A DNA stretch of 38,453 bases from Psychrobacter sp. JCM 18901. GTDB lineage: Bacteria; Pseudomonadota; Gammaproteobacteria; Pseudomonadales; Moraxellaceae. The stretch covers positions 1 to 38,453 of the forward strand of contig NZ_BAWH01000026.1 in NCBI RefSeq assembly GCF_000586435.1, read 5' to 3'. The notes below the pieces were generated by a model. That model was not told the origin of the DNA. It made no database searches and was given only the letters and a program-made list of their open reading frames with translations. The position numbers were made by a program, and so were the translations under genes. Of the stretch, positions 9,465 to 19,826 are shown piece by piece; the stretch's first letter is position 1; each line of letters starts with the position of its first letter.

Positions 9465-11402
9465 ATGTCTGTATCACGTGCATCTTCACGTACCTATCTT
9501 CGTTTAAGTATTTTGAGCGCGCTTGGCTTACTTGCAGTAAATACTGCAATGGCAGCCATTTCTGAAAACGCTTCCATCAACGATAGTAACCTACCACAAG
9601 TTGAGCTTGATGAAATTGTCGTGACAGCCACACGTACGCCTACTAAAACGAGTAACGTCATTGCTCAAACTCGGGTCATTAATAGTGAAGAGCTACAACG
9701 TTATCAGGGTCAAACAGTTACTGATGTATTGAAAAATCAGCCTGGCATTAATATTACGCAAAGCGGCGGCATGGGAACAACCAGTAATTTTTATATGCGT
9801 GGTTACGATAGCAAGCAGGTGTTGGTGCTTATCGATGGGGTTCGCTACAGCTCAGTATCTTTAGGTAGCCCATCGCTAAATCTATTATCAGCGGATCAAA
9901 TTGATCGTATTGAGATTTTATATGGCGCTTCAGGATCAAGTCTTTATGGCTCAGATGCGATGGGCGGTGTTATTCAAATTTTTACTAAGGGCAATAGCGT
10001 AGACCAATCTAATGTCTCTACTACCATTGGTTACGGTAGTAATAATCACTATCAAGTCGGTGTGACAGGCCAACTCAAAAACGATACTTCATCAATGAGC
10101 TTAGGTGTAAGTCGAAACGAAACTGATGGTTTTAACGCAATTGCTAATCGTAATTCTTTTGATTATAACGCTGATGATGATGGCTTTGAATCCACTAATG
10201 TCAGTTTGGCACTGCAGCACAAGCTCACAAATGCACTAAGTGCAGGGATTAGTGGCTTATATTCAGACTCTAAGACTGAGTTTGATTCAGCCGGAAAAGT
10301 CATTCCTTACGCTTACTCTGATCAAAAAAACGGTAGCGCTAATGCCTATCTACAATACAAAACCCCATTAACTCTGACTAAACTTAGCTACGGTCAAAGT
10401 ATTGATAAATCAACCTCTCATGATAACAACTCTATCAGTTACGACAATGGTAGCCAGTTTGATACCACTCAAGAGCAAGCACGCTTAGAGACTAGTATTA
10501 ACGCGCAACCTGGCACCGTCATTGTGGGTGCAGAATGGTTATCACAAAAATTAGATGCTTCAGACGTTTTAGACTTTTCAAACTTCCCTGATCCTGCGGT
10601 ACAAACTGCCTATGACCCTGACGATAGAGATGTTAAGAGTGCTTTTGTAGGTTATCAATTAGCGGATACTTATTATGACTTGCAAGCCAACTATCGTGTA
10701 GATGACAACTCACAATATGGTAATGAAAGCACGTACAACTTAGGGGCAGCCATACGTCCGTTAGCTGGTATGCGCATCGGTGCAAATTATGCCACGGGCT
10801 TTCGCGCACCAACTTTTAACGATTTATATTACCCAGGTGATAACAATCCAAACCTAAAGCCTGAAAGAACTGAGAATACTGAAGTATTCGTTGAATACGC
10901 TAACGGTGTGCAAACTTCAAGATTGACAGGCTATCACACAGACGCAGAAGACCTTATTGCAAGTGGTACAAACATTAGCGAAGCAAAAATCAAAGGTTTG
11001 AGTTTGACCTCAGACTGGAATATGAGCACCTTTATATTTGGTCTAGGGTATGACTACTTAGACGCGAAGAACAAAACCAGAACTAATGCCAACTTTGATC
11101 AACAGCTTCCCTACCGCCCTAAAAACAGTGGTTTAGTTTATATCGGATATCAGCAGCCTATGTTTGATATGCGCTTAGAGGCGAAATATAGTGATGATAG
11201 ACTGACAACTGAGAACAATGAACTTGATAGCTATACACTGCTCAACTTGAGTGGAAGCGCCTATATCACACCTAATCTACGTGCTAACCTGCGTGTAGAT
11301 AATATTACTGATGAGGGTTATACCCTTGCAAGCCAATTCGGTAATGAGTATGCCACAGAAGGTACGAGTTATTTCACCTCTTTAACCTACAAGTGGTACT
11401 AA
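9465..11402 (+). CDS. btuB: TonB-dependent outer-membrane receptor, BtuB-like (vitamin B12 type)
   Basis: Gated beta-barrel receptor for uptake across the outer membrane. An upstream in-frame ATG at 9354 exists, but the ATG at 9465 starts a proper signal peptide (MSVSRASSRTYLRL... to MAA), giving 645 residues. The TonB box is DEIVVTATRT. The plug follows (TVTDVLKNQPGINI, MRGYDSKQVLVLIDGVR, YGASGSSLYGSDAMGGVIQI). The barrel includes YATGFRAPTFNDLYYPGDNNPNLKPERTE (written here as separate FRAP and NPNLKPE blocks of TonB receptors). It ends in aromatic KWY. The overall plan agrees with BtuB, but the ligand is inferred by similarity only. The frame is intact, including an in-frame A7 run at 10324-10330. 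Confidence 0.8.
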   Translation: MSVSRASSRTYLRLSILSALGLLAVNTAMAAISENASINDSNLPQVELDEIVVTATRTPTKTSNVIAQTRVINSEELQRYQGQTVTDVLKNQPGINITQSGGMGTTSNFYMRGYDSKQVLVLIDGVRYSSVSLGSPSLNLLSADQIDRIEILYGASGSSLYGSDAMGGVIQIFTKGNSVDQSNVSTTIGYGSNNHYQVGVTGQLKNDTSSMSLGVSRNETDGFNAIANRNSFDYNADDDGFESTNVSLALQHKLTNALSAGISGLYSDSKTEFDSAGKVIPYAYSDQKNGSANAYLQYKTPLTLTKLSYGQSIDKSTSHDNNSISYDNGSQFDTTQEQARLETSINAQPGTVIVGAEWLSQKLDASDVLDFSNFPDPAVQTAYDPDDRDVKSAFVGYQLADTYYDLQANYRVDDNSQYGNESTYNLGAAIRPLAGMRIGANYATGFRAPTFNDLYYPGDNNPNLKPERTENTEVFVEYANGVQTSRLTGYHTDAEDLIASGTNISEAKIKGLSLTSDWNMSTFIFGLGYDYLDAKNKTRTNANFDQQLPYRPKNSGLVYIGYQQPMFDMRLEAKYSDDRLTTENNELDSYTLLNLSGSAYITPNLRANLRVDNITDEGYTLASQFGNEYATEGTSYFTSLTYKWY

Positions 11403-11438
11403 TGTTAGCTGAGTAATATCAAAAAAATATCTAAATAC

Positions 11439-11467
11439 AAAAAGGTCATCTAAAGGTGGCCTTTTTT
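11439..11467 (+). terminator. Rho-independent terminator of the BtuB-like gene
   Basis: AAAAAGGTCA paired with TGGCCTTTTT (with G-U pairs) and a T run, about 37 bases after the stop codon. Confidence 0.85.
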
Positions 11468-11569
11468 GTGGTTATAGATTACTGCTTAAAGTTTCGTTTA
11501 CCTACGCCGTCAGCTATTTATCTCAGTCAATAGGTGACAATTAACCACTCATCTATTACAATGACACCC

Positions 11570-11706
11570 TCCGAGAGGTGTTGCGCCATAATGATTGATT
11601 ATTGCATCTGGGCTCCAAAACCATGCTAATCAATCATTATGTTAGGCTCGGTTAACTGTCGAGAGTCCATATTTTTGGTCGCTCACAGCGCAAACAACGG
11701 CACCTG
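11570..11706 (+). ncRNA. S-adenosylhomocysteine (SAH) riboswitch
   Basis: Directly upstream of ahcY-metF. The conserved pieces appear in order: TCCGAGAGGTGTTGCG at 11570-11585, AGGCTCGG at 11644-11651, and AACAACGGCACCT at 11693-11705. CCGAG pairs with CTCGG, and AGGTG-TTG pairs with CAA-CGG-CACCT, as in the SAH riboswitch family (known from beta- and gamma-proteobacteria). The hairpin between them is unusually long: a perfect 15-bp stem (11587-11601 with 11627-11641) plus an inner stem across a two-base bulge. In known members SAH binding raises expression of SAH-recycling genes; the same is expected here. Confidence 0.87.
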
Positions 11707-11753
11707 CGTTTTTATTCTTTTTATCATTCGTTAACCACTGATAGGAGCATATT

Positions 11754-13177
11754 ATGGACGCAGTGTCTACTACACCATCTGCCCATACGATCGATCCCTC
11801 TTTCACTGACTATAAAGTCGCTGACATCAGCCTTGCTGATTACGGCCGCCGTGAAATCACCCTTGCTGAAGCCGAAATGCCTGCCCTAATGGGCTTGCGT
11901 CGTCGCTACGAAGCCGACCAGCCGCTTAAAGGCGCAAAAATCGCTGGCTGTATCCACATGACCATTCAGACTGCCGTACTTATCGAGACACTAGTCGCGC
12001 TTGGTGCTGAAGTACGCTGGACATCATGTAATATCTTCTCAACTCAAGACCATGCTGCTGCTGCAATTGCTGCTGCTGGTATCTCTGTTTATGCTTGGAA
12101 AGGCGAAACAGAAGAAGAGTATGAATGGTGCCTACGTCAGCAAGTCCATGTTGGCGGCGAAGCATCAGGCCAACTTTGGGATGCTAACTTAATCTTGGAT
12201 GATGGCGGTGATTTGACTGCTTTGATTCACAGCGATTATGCAGAGCTTCTTGATAACATCCACGGTATTTCAGAAGAGACCACCACTGGCGTTCATCGCT
12301 TGGTTGAGATGCTTGGTAAAGGTACACTTAAAGTACCAGCCATCAACGTCAACGATGCAGTTACCAAGTCTAAAAACGACAACAAATACGGCTGCGTCAT
12401 AGCTTAAACGATGCTATCAAACGCGCTACCGATATGTTCCTTGCTGGTCGCCGCGCTTTGGTTATCGGTTATGGCGATGTAGGTAAAGGCTCTACACAAA
12501 GCTTACGCCAAGAAGGCATGATCGTACGTGTTTCAGAAGTTGACCCTATTTGTGCTATGCAGGCATGTATGGACGGCTTTGAAGTCTTATCACCATACAT
12601 TGACGGTGACAACACTGGCGGCGCAGACAACATCAATAAGCGTTTGCTTGAAGACACTGACATGATCGTCACGACCACTGGTAACTACCATGTTTGTGAT
12701 AGACATATGCTAGCAGCTCTTAAGCCTGGTGCTGTGGTATGTAACATCGGTCACTTTGATACCGAAATCGACACTCAGTTTATGCGTGATAACTGGCGCT
12801 GGGTTGAGATCAAGCCACAAGTTCATCAAATCTTCCGCTCAGACGATGAAAACGATTATCTAATCTTGCTTGCTGAAGGTCGCCTAGTAAACCTAGGTAA
12901 CGCAACTGGTCACCCATCACGCGTGATGGACGGCTCATTTGCCAACCAAGTATTGGCTCAAATGTATCTGTTCGAAGAAAAATTCGCTGACTTGCCAGCT
13001 GACCAACGTACTGACAACCTATACGTAAAAGTATTGCCTAAAAAGTTAGACGAAGAAGTGGCCGCTGCGATGGTTGCAGGCTTTAATGGTACGCTAACCA
13101 AGCTGACCCAAAAGCAAGCTGAGTATTTGGGTGTGCCAGTTGAAGGTCCATTCAAGCCTGACGCTTATAAATACTAA
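11754..13177 (+). CDS. ahcY: Adenosylhomocysteinase (SAH hydrolase) AhcY, one frame break
   Basis: Hydrolyses S-adenosylhomocysteine to adenosine and homocysteine with bound NAD. About 474 residues when reconstructed. Signatures are [16 protein letters not shown], the NAD-binding [18 protein letters not shown], and the C-terminal PFKPDAYKY that reaches into the neighbouring subunit's NAD site. A base is missing near 12395 (TGCGTCAT for TGCCGTCAT), which breaks the near-invariant segment [18 protein letters not shown]; adding one C joins the two parts exactly. For a conserved housekeeping enzyme this is almost certainly a sequence error. The start ATG at 11754 has an AGGAG ribosome site. It is the first gene of an SAH-riboswitch operon with metF. 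Confidence 0.95.
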
Positions 13178-13190
13178 AAGGAGCCTGACT

Positions 13191-14039
13191 GTGAGTAAGC
13201 CTGCTTTCTCCTTTGAGTTCTTTCCTGCGAAGACCGAGCAAGGTCACGAAAAGCTTCTCAGCACTTATGATGAGCTTAATAAGTTGTCACCAGCTTATTT
13301 TTCGGTGACTTATGGTGCGGGCGGTTCAACTCGTAGCCGCACCTTAGATATCGTACAGGCACTAAGTACTCGTGGTACCACTGAAATCGCGCCGCACATG
13401 TCTTGTATTGGCGACGACAAAAGTGAAATCGCTGAATTGCTCGAGTATTATAAGACTTTAGGTATTAGACGCTTAGTAGCGCTACGCGGCGACTTGCCAT
13501 CAGGTCAGGTGGGCATGGGTGAGCTACCATTTGCGGTAGATTTGGTAAAGTACATTCGTGAGCATTCAGGTGATCACTTCCATATCGAAGTGGCTTCCTA
13601 TCCTGAAATGCACCCACAAGCGCGGAGCTTTGAGTTTGACATTGATAACTTGGTAAATAAATACCAAGCTGGTGCCAATGCGTCGATTACCCAGTTTTTC
13701 TACAACGCTGACAGCTATCTGTACTTGCGTGATAAGTTAGAGAAACGCGGTATTGACACGGTAGCTCAGCCTTTGGTCGCTGGTATCATGCCAATTACCA
13801 ATTCAAGCAATCTCTTGCGTTTTGCTGATAGCTGTGGCGCTGATATTCCGCGCTATGTACGTAAACAGCTGACAGATTTTGGTGATGACCGTAAGGCTAT
13901 TCGTGAGTTTGGCTTTGATGTGGTTTATCGCTTGTGTGAACGCTTGATTGCCGAGGGCGTACCTGCCATGCATTTTTATAGCATGAACAAAGTTGAGCCA
14001 AACAAACGCTTAGTAGAAGCTTTGGGATTGACTGCTTAA
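13191..14039 (+). CDS. metF: 5,10-Methylenetetrahydrofolate reductase MetF
   Basis: Flavoenzyme that makes 5-methyl-THF for methionine synthesis. The start chosen is GTG at 13191, 13 bases after the ahcY stop and behind AAGGAG; an ATG at 13131 lies inside ahcY and is rejected. 282 residues. It begins SKPAFSFEFFPAKTEQG, where the Glu of FEFFP is the conserved active-site acid. SVTYGAGGSTR, LVALRGDLP and ITQFFYNADSY are family blocks. The frame is intact. The ahcY-metF pairing links SAH recycling to remethylation of the homocysteine produced. Confidence 0.95.
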   Translation: MSKPAFSFEFFPAKTEQGHEKLLSTYDELNKLSPAYFSVTYGAGGSTRSRTLDIVQALSTRGTTEIAPHMSCIGDDKSEIAELLEYYKTLGIRRLVALRGDLPSGQVGMGELPFAVDLVKYIREHSGDHFHIEVASYPEMHPQARSFEFDIDNLVNKYQAGANASITQFFYNADSYLYLRDKLEKRGIDTVAQPLVAGIMPITNSSNLLRFADSCGADIPRYVRKQLTDFGDDRKAIREFGFDVVYRLCERLIAEGVPAMHFYSMNKVEPNKRLVEALGLTA

Positions 14040-14092
14040 ATTTGTAAGCATTCTAGAATATCCCTTAATCACTCCTAAATACATTATTAATG

Positions 14093-14122
14093 ACTGGCGC
14101 TTTTAGGAGCGCCAGTTTTTTT
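14093..14122 (+). terminator. Rho-independent terminator of ahcY-metF
   Basis: ACTGGCGCT paired with AGCGCCAGT around a 6-nt loop, followed by T8. The remaining 14123-14341 is AT-rich upstream sequence of rsmE with no other feature seen. Confidence 0.92.
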
Positions 14123-14341
14123 TATTGTCAAAATTTTGACCAATAACCCTTTACAGTTTTATTCATACACTTTATCTTATTTGATTTTTAAAAATTTCTT
14201 CACTGTGTAATAATACTGCTCTAAAAATAATTATCTTTATTAAGAAAAATTCTCATAAAACAAATGTCATTAATTGTCTCAAGTGATATTCTATAGATCT
14301 AATAATAACTATACTCAATCAAATAATAGGAATAAGACCAC

Positions 14342-15221
14342 GTGCGACGTTTTTTTATGCCGTTAACAACGACAATACTGATACCTCACCACTGCCTAAA
14401 TTGGGTGAGTTACCGCTAGGTAGCAATGTCGAATTGCCAGATAGCGTTGTCCATCACTGGTGCCGTGTACTACGAGCAAGTATTGGTGATCAAGGGATCT
14501 TGTTCGATGGATTTGGCGGCGAATATACAGTAGAGCTACAGGCAATCAGTAAAAAAAATGCCACTGCTACTTTGCTTACACATATAGACGACGATCGTAC
14601 GCCGCCTACTATCACTCAGATTGGTTTGGTAATGAGCCGCGGTGAGCGTATGGACTATGCTATTCAAAAAGCAACTGAGCTTGGGGTAACTGCTATTCAG
14701 TTGCTCAGCAGCCACCATGCGAAGTCACATTGAAACCTGCTCAAGTTGAAAAGAAACTGGCGCACTGGCAACAAGTAGCGATCGCCGCTTGTGAACAATG
14801 TGGTCTTAATCGCCCACCTCTTATTCTTGCGCCACAATCTATCAACGAATGGCTAAGCAATACCAATTCTGATGCTAAGACTACTGACATTACGAAGGCG
14901 CAAATGGCTGTCAGTTCTATCGTTTCTGTGCTTAGTCATGATCCTTACTACCAAGTATTAGCAGACGCTGCAGATCTGTGTATGCAGATGAGCGTACCAG
15001 CAGCAGGACAGCCTGCTATGCCTAACGCTTTACCCGATACTCTCAAACAACAGACCCCTTATATCAAACTGTTGATCGGGCCTGAAGGTGGTCTGAGTCA
15101 AGATGAATGTCAGCAGGCAGAAAGTGTTGGCTTTAAGCCTTGGCAAATCGGCACAAGGGTCTTGCGTACCGAAACTGCACCAGTAGTAGCGTTAGCTACT
15201 TTACACGCCTTAAGCACCTAG
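14342..15221 (+). CDS. rsmE: 16S rRNA (uracil-1498-N3)-methyltransferase RsmE, two frame breaks
   Basis: SPOUT-class methyltransferase of the 30S subunit, about 293 residues when reconstructed from the GTG at 14342 (start MRRFF-). Visible are HHWCRVLRASIGDQGILFDG (PUA-like N-terminal domain), GLVMSRGERMDYAIQKATELG, CEQCGLNRPPLI, and the knotted SAM site LLIGPEGGLSQDE with RVLRTETAPVVAL. It is broken at the T run 14350-14356 (seven, eight fit) and near 14718 (CATGCG for CATTGCG). The insert between LSNTNSDAKT and SVPAAGQ, about 60 residues, is longer than in E. coli RsmE. Both breaks restore a continuous family sequence. Confidence 0.88.
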
Positions 15222-15272
15222 TAAAAACTGATAAGTACTAGTATGACTATCGTAGTTTTTACCTTTTATGCT

Positions 15273-15324
15273 TATAGTCAAAAATAACGTCTGTTCTGTG
15301 TCGTACATAGTAAAATGCGACGCC
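15273..15324. repeat. Degenerate relative of the trpD-trpC intergenic element
   Basis: Shares TATAGTCAAA, GTCGTACAT and GCGACGCC (GCAACGCC in the other copy), in the same order as in 4283-4400 but closer together. It lies just after rsmE. TGACTAT at 15244-15250 makes a 7-bp inverted repeat with ATAGTCA at 15274-15280. Confidence 0.3.
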
Positions 15325-15394
15325 AACTCAATGTTAATAAATTGATAATGCAGTTCTTATTTTTATAAGCCCTTATCTTTTGTGAGCCACTATT

Positions 15395-17106
15395 ATGAGC
15401 AATTTTGACACTATTCCAGTAGCAATCAAGCAGCAGTTGATGAGTATGCTATGTGAACAGCTTGAAGATGCCATATTTATACTAGACGAAAATCTACGTT
15501 ATTTATCTGTCAATCCTAGCTATGAGCTTTTGATTGGCTACAAAGAAGAGTTTTTAATCGGTCGTCCACTTGGTATATATGCTGCTGAATTTTTATCAGA
15601 AGCAGAGCAAGTAATTCTAAAAGATATCAAGAAAAACTTAAACGAACATGGTTTTTATGAACTTGATTTTTCGATGGCCAACCGTTATGGACAGAATATT
15701 GACTGTCATATTACTTATCGCAGAATTTATATAGATCAAATGGCTTATCATATTGGTATGCTGCGTGACATGTCTGCAGTTATTAAAGATCAAAAACAGG
15801 TCGCCCATTTACTCAACTATGATCAGCTCACAGGTCTCCCTAACCGCAAGGTATTTTTGAGTCAGACAAGTGACATGCTATTGGATAGTTACCAAGAGGT
15901 TGTCCTTGTACGCTTAAACATTGACCGTTATCGCAATCTTGCCAGCCTATTAGGCCTGATGGTGCCAATGATTTAATAAAAAACTTTGCAGAAGGAGTCG
16001 AAAAGCTCAAACTGCATAATTTACGCTCCTTTTCTCACTTTGGGGGTGATGATTTTGCGCTATTATTTGAAGTTAAAGATGCCAATATGGTACGTCATCA
16101 GCTAGACACACTCATGCAAATGTGTGAGCGTCCCTTCTCTACTGACAAGAGCCATGCGACAGATGCAAATATCTATTACCATATTTCTGTGGGTGTGAGC
16201 TGTTTTCCAAAAGACGATAACGAAGTAACGGGTTTATTGACCAAAGCAGAAAAAGCATTGGACTATGTCAAGCAGCATGGAGGCGATGATATACGTTGGT
16301 ACGATGAGGCCATTGAAAGCGCTACCGCTGGCAGTTTAGAGTTAGAATCTGAGCTTAGGACTGCTACCATTGAAGGTCAATTCGTTCCTTATTATCAGCC
16401 AAAGTTCTCATTAGAGACTGGTGCTATCACAGGCTTTGAAGCATTGGTACGTTGGCAACACCCTACTCGCGGACTGCTCAAGCCCGTTCATTTTATCAAT
16501 GCCATTATCGCGCACAAGCTCTCCTTTGATTTGTTTTCGCAACTGGCCATTAAAATTGTCAAACAACTCTCCGTTTGGCAACAGCAAGGGTTTCATCAAC
16601 ACGTCTGTATCAACGCTGATGCCGCGGAATTTAGCCACCCTGACTTCTTCGATATGGTGAGCACACTACTTACAGAGAATGGCGTTGCTGCCCATCAATT
16701 GCATATCGAAGTGACCGAGTCGTCTTTGATTCAGCGTCATGATAATGTAAAAAAACAGCTTAACTCGCTTAGAGAGCTTGGCGTACGTCTAGCGCTCGAT
16801 GATTTCGGTACTGGTTATGCATCATTGAGCTACTTGCAAGAGTACCCATTTGATTTTATCAAAATCGATAAGAGCTTTATCTCCAATATTGAAACTGATC
16901 GTACCCAACACGCAATTGTAAAAGCCATTTTAGACTTAGCAGTCGCTTTAGACATGCAGGTCGTTGCTGAAGGTATCGAAACTGAGCAGCAGCGCGATGT
17001 GTTGTTAGATATGGGTTGCAAAATTGGTCAGGGCTATTGGTTTAGCAAACCCGTGGCTGCTGATGTCGCCACTGCGATGCTGATTAAACAAAATGCTTCT
17101 AAGTAA
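15395..17106 (+). CDS. PAS-GGDEF-EAL protein, probable cyclic-di-GMP phosphodiesterase (one frame break)
   Basis: About 570 residues: a PAS sensor (roughly 15-130, AIFILDENLRYLSVNPSYE), a GGDEF domain (YDQLTGLPNRKVF near 145; signature FGGDDF), then an EAL domain. The EAL part keeps the residues needed for hydrolysis: EALVRW, the Asn in INAD, EVTES, LDDFGTGY, IKIDKSF, AEGIE and GQGYWFSKP. The GGDEF signature is GGDDF and no RxxD inhibitory site precedes it, so cyclase activity is doubtful. No signal or membrane segment is seen, so it is probably cytoplasmic. A C is missing near 15955 (GGCCTG for GGCCCTG), which otherwise stops the frame at 15976. Confidence 0.88.
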
Positions 17107-17685
17107 ACGCTAAGCTATTCGCTATTAATCATAAACTACTATGTTCAGACTCCTAGCATACGAGCATGTTTCATGTTTATACCTGTGAAATAACTTACAT
17201 GCTCGGTTCTACCAAATAGTGCTGTAATTTATACCGATGCGTTTGTCTTTATGGCGAACGCTATTTTTTTGGCTGTCGTTTTTTTCATGTTAATACTAAT
17301 CATATAAAGGACTATCTGTCTTAGTAACATTAAATTTTTCATATGCTTAATGCTGCTGTTTCCTAGCGCCTAACGTCGATTGCATAACCGATGCAAGATA
17401 GGTTCATGACTTATCAGTCCTGTCACCAAACTTGTATAATCACTTATGAAAGCCTATCTTTTATAGTGAATTTGTTAGAGCACATTTAATCTCTCATTGA
17501 CTCTGACAATCACCACTCTTTTCAACACTATTTTATGTAATCGATAGCATGGTTGACTTGCTTTACTGTTTATCATTTATTTAGATTTTCAGATTGGCTA
17601 GGTAAGAATAACGCACTAGAGGATAGTGCGACCATATGCTCATTATTGGCTATGATCGGTTACATTCCAAAAAGGACAGGAAGTT
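17107..17685. other. 579-bp intergenic region with a large inverted repeat
   Basis: Contains CGAGCATGT (17161-17169) and its exact complement ACATGCTCG (17197-17205), with TTTCA/TGAAA nested inside. There is no T run after it, so it is not a clear terminator; it may be an RNA hairpin or operator. A possible promoter with TTGACT at about 17551 faces the acyl-CoA dehydrogenase gene, but its -10 box is poor. No gene or tRNA was seen. Confidence 0.35.
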
Positions 17686-19478
17686 ATGCAATACAAAGCG
17701 CCCTTACGTGATATCCAATTCGTTATGCATGAACTACTCGATAGTGAAAGCCACTACAAAACTTTGCCTGCGTTCCAAGAAGCTGACCGCGAGCTAATGG
17801 ACAGCCTGTTTGAAATGGCTGCAAGCTTTGCTGAAAACGAACTGTCACCATTGAACCAAAGCGGTGATGCTGAAGGCTGTAAGTTTGACAATGGTAAGGT
17901 CACCACGCCAAAAGGCTTTAAAGAAGCTTATGACGCGTATTGTGAGCTTGGCTTCCCTGCTTTATCTGCTGAAGAAGATTTCGGTGGTCAAAACATGCCG
18001 TTCTCATTGTCTACTGTCATCAATGAAATGTTGGTACGGCTAACTGGTCATTCTCTATGTACCCTGGCCTATCACATGGTGCTATTCAAACCATCGAGCA
18101 TCATGGTACTGACGAGCAAAAACAAACCTATTTAGAAAAAAATGGTTACTGGTGAATGGTCAGGCACCATGTGTCTTACTGAAGCGCATGCGGGTTCTGA
18201 CTTAGGTATTATCCGTACCAAAGCTGAGCCTAAAGAAGATGGTAGCTATAGCATCACGGGTCAAAAGATTTTCATCTCTGCAGGTGAGCATGACCTAACC
18301 GGTAACATTATCCACATTGTATTGGCTCGTCTACCAGGCGCACCTGCTGGCACCAAAGGTATCTCACTATTTATCGTTCCTAAAATGACGGTAAACGCGG
18401 ATGGTAGCGTTGGCGAAAGCAACAATGTCGTTTGTGGCTCTATCGAACACAAAATGGGTATCAAAGCTTCTGCAACTTGTGTCATGAACTTCGATGGCGC
18501 AACGGGTTACTTGATTGGACCTGAAAACCGTGGCTACAGTGTATGTTCACCTTTATGAACGTGGCACGTATCGGTACTGCTGTGCAAGGTTTGACTGCAG
18601 CAGAGTATGCGTTCCAAGGTTCATTGACTTATGCAAAAGACCGCTTAGCGATGCGTTCACTATCAGGTACGAAAGCACCAGAGAAAGCGGCTGACCCTAT
18701 CATCGTACATCCAGCGGTTCGTAACATGCTATTGACTGAAAAAGCCTTTGCTGAAGGTGGTCGTGCGCTAGTTTATTATCTCTCACACTTTGCAGATACC
18801 GTCGCAAAAGGCGAAGGCAAAGAGTTGAAGTTTGCTGACCAAATGTTGTCACTACTGACACCAATTGCTAAAGCGTTCTTGACTGAAACAGGTCTGGAAG
18901 CTGCCAACCATGGTATTCAGGTTTATGGTGGTCATGGTTTCGTTAGTGAATGGGGTATGGAGCAGAACGTACGTGATACGCGCATTTCTTGCTTATACGA
19001 AGGTACCACAGAGATTCAAGCACTTGACTTGTTAGGCCGTAAAGTCCTAGGTTCACAAGGTAAGCTACTTGCGAACTTTGTAAACGTTATCCAAGAATTC
19101 TGTGAAGAAAACAAAGAAAATGACGAGATGGGTCAGTTCATTCGCCCACTTGCCAAGCATCTTAAAGAATGGGGCGATTTAACTGCACGCATCGGCATGC
19201 AAGCAACTGAAACGCCAGACGCTGTCGGCGGCGCTGCAGTAGACTATATGTATTTCAGTGGTTATGTCACCCTAGCCTACTTATGGGCACGTATGGCACT
19301 GGTTGCTCAGACTGCTATCGCAAACGGTACTGGCGAAAAAGCATTCTATGATGCTAAAGTTAAAACGGCTCAGTTCTACTTTGCTAAGCTATTGCCACGT
19401 ACGACTACGCACGTACAGCGTATCAGCACTGGTGTAGAGCCATACATGAGCATGGACGTTGATCAGTTTGCCTTTTAA
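17686..19478 (+). CDS. Acyl-CoA dehydrogenase, long DmdC-like form, copy 1 (three frame breaks)
   Basis: FAD enzyme of about 597 residues of the 3-methylmercaptopropionyl-CoA dehydrogenase-like group, which carries an extra C-terminal domain. It is probably part of fatty acid or related acyl-CoA oxidation; the substrate is unknown. Start [16 protein letters not shown] is typical. Motifs are [13 protein letters not shown] and [11 protein letters not shown] (flavin site), [29 protein letters not shown], and [16 protein letters not shown] with the Glu that acts as base. It is broken by a missing A near 18035 (GTACGG for GTAACGG), A7 at 18136-18142 (six needed), and a missing C near 18534. The paralogue at 19827 has the correct A6 at the matching place (20284-20289), strong support for a sequence error here. 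Confidence 0.9.
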
Positions 19479-19512
19479 TTAAAGCGCTAAACTTCGCTAT
19501 CGTATAATCTTG

Positions 19513-19549
19513 AGCGGCAATATACTTCGGTGTGTTGCCGCTTTGTTTT
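19513..19549 (+). terminator. Rho-independent terminator with UUCG tetraloop
   Basis: AGCGGCAATATAC and GTGTGTTGCCGCT form a 13-bp stem closed by TTCG, followed by TTGTTTT. It separates the two acyl-CoA dehydrogenase genes, which therefore probably have their own promoters. The rest of 19550-19826 shows no gene. Confidence 0.85.
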
Positions 19550-19826
19550 GCAGATACTTATGACAACTATCAACATAGTTTTAACAGTAGCAACTATCTA
19601 TAAGCACCGACCTATCTACCTTCTCACATTATAGTTGTCAGTGAGGTGTCTATAAGCACTTCAATAGCCGCTGCTAACTTTTGGTGTACGCACAATTCAC
19701 GAAGAAATACACTCGCTCACAAGCTTATTTGTTAAACTTTGATTATTAATCGCTAAGGTTATACCAAGAGAACAGTTGATAATCTTAACAACTTCAATTT
19801 TAATTATTTGAACCAAAGGAATGTTT

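Noticed and set aside
12380..12440. Programmed frameshift in ahcY
   Set aside because: No slippery site or downstream structure; a single missing C restores a near-invariant segment, and similar breaks occur in many other genes.
13131..13190. Earlier ATG start for metF
   Set aside because: It lies inside ahcY; GTG 13191 has a good ribosome site and matches the family N terminus.
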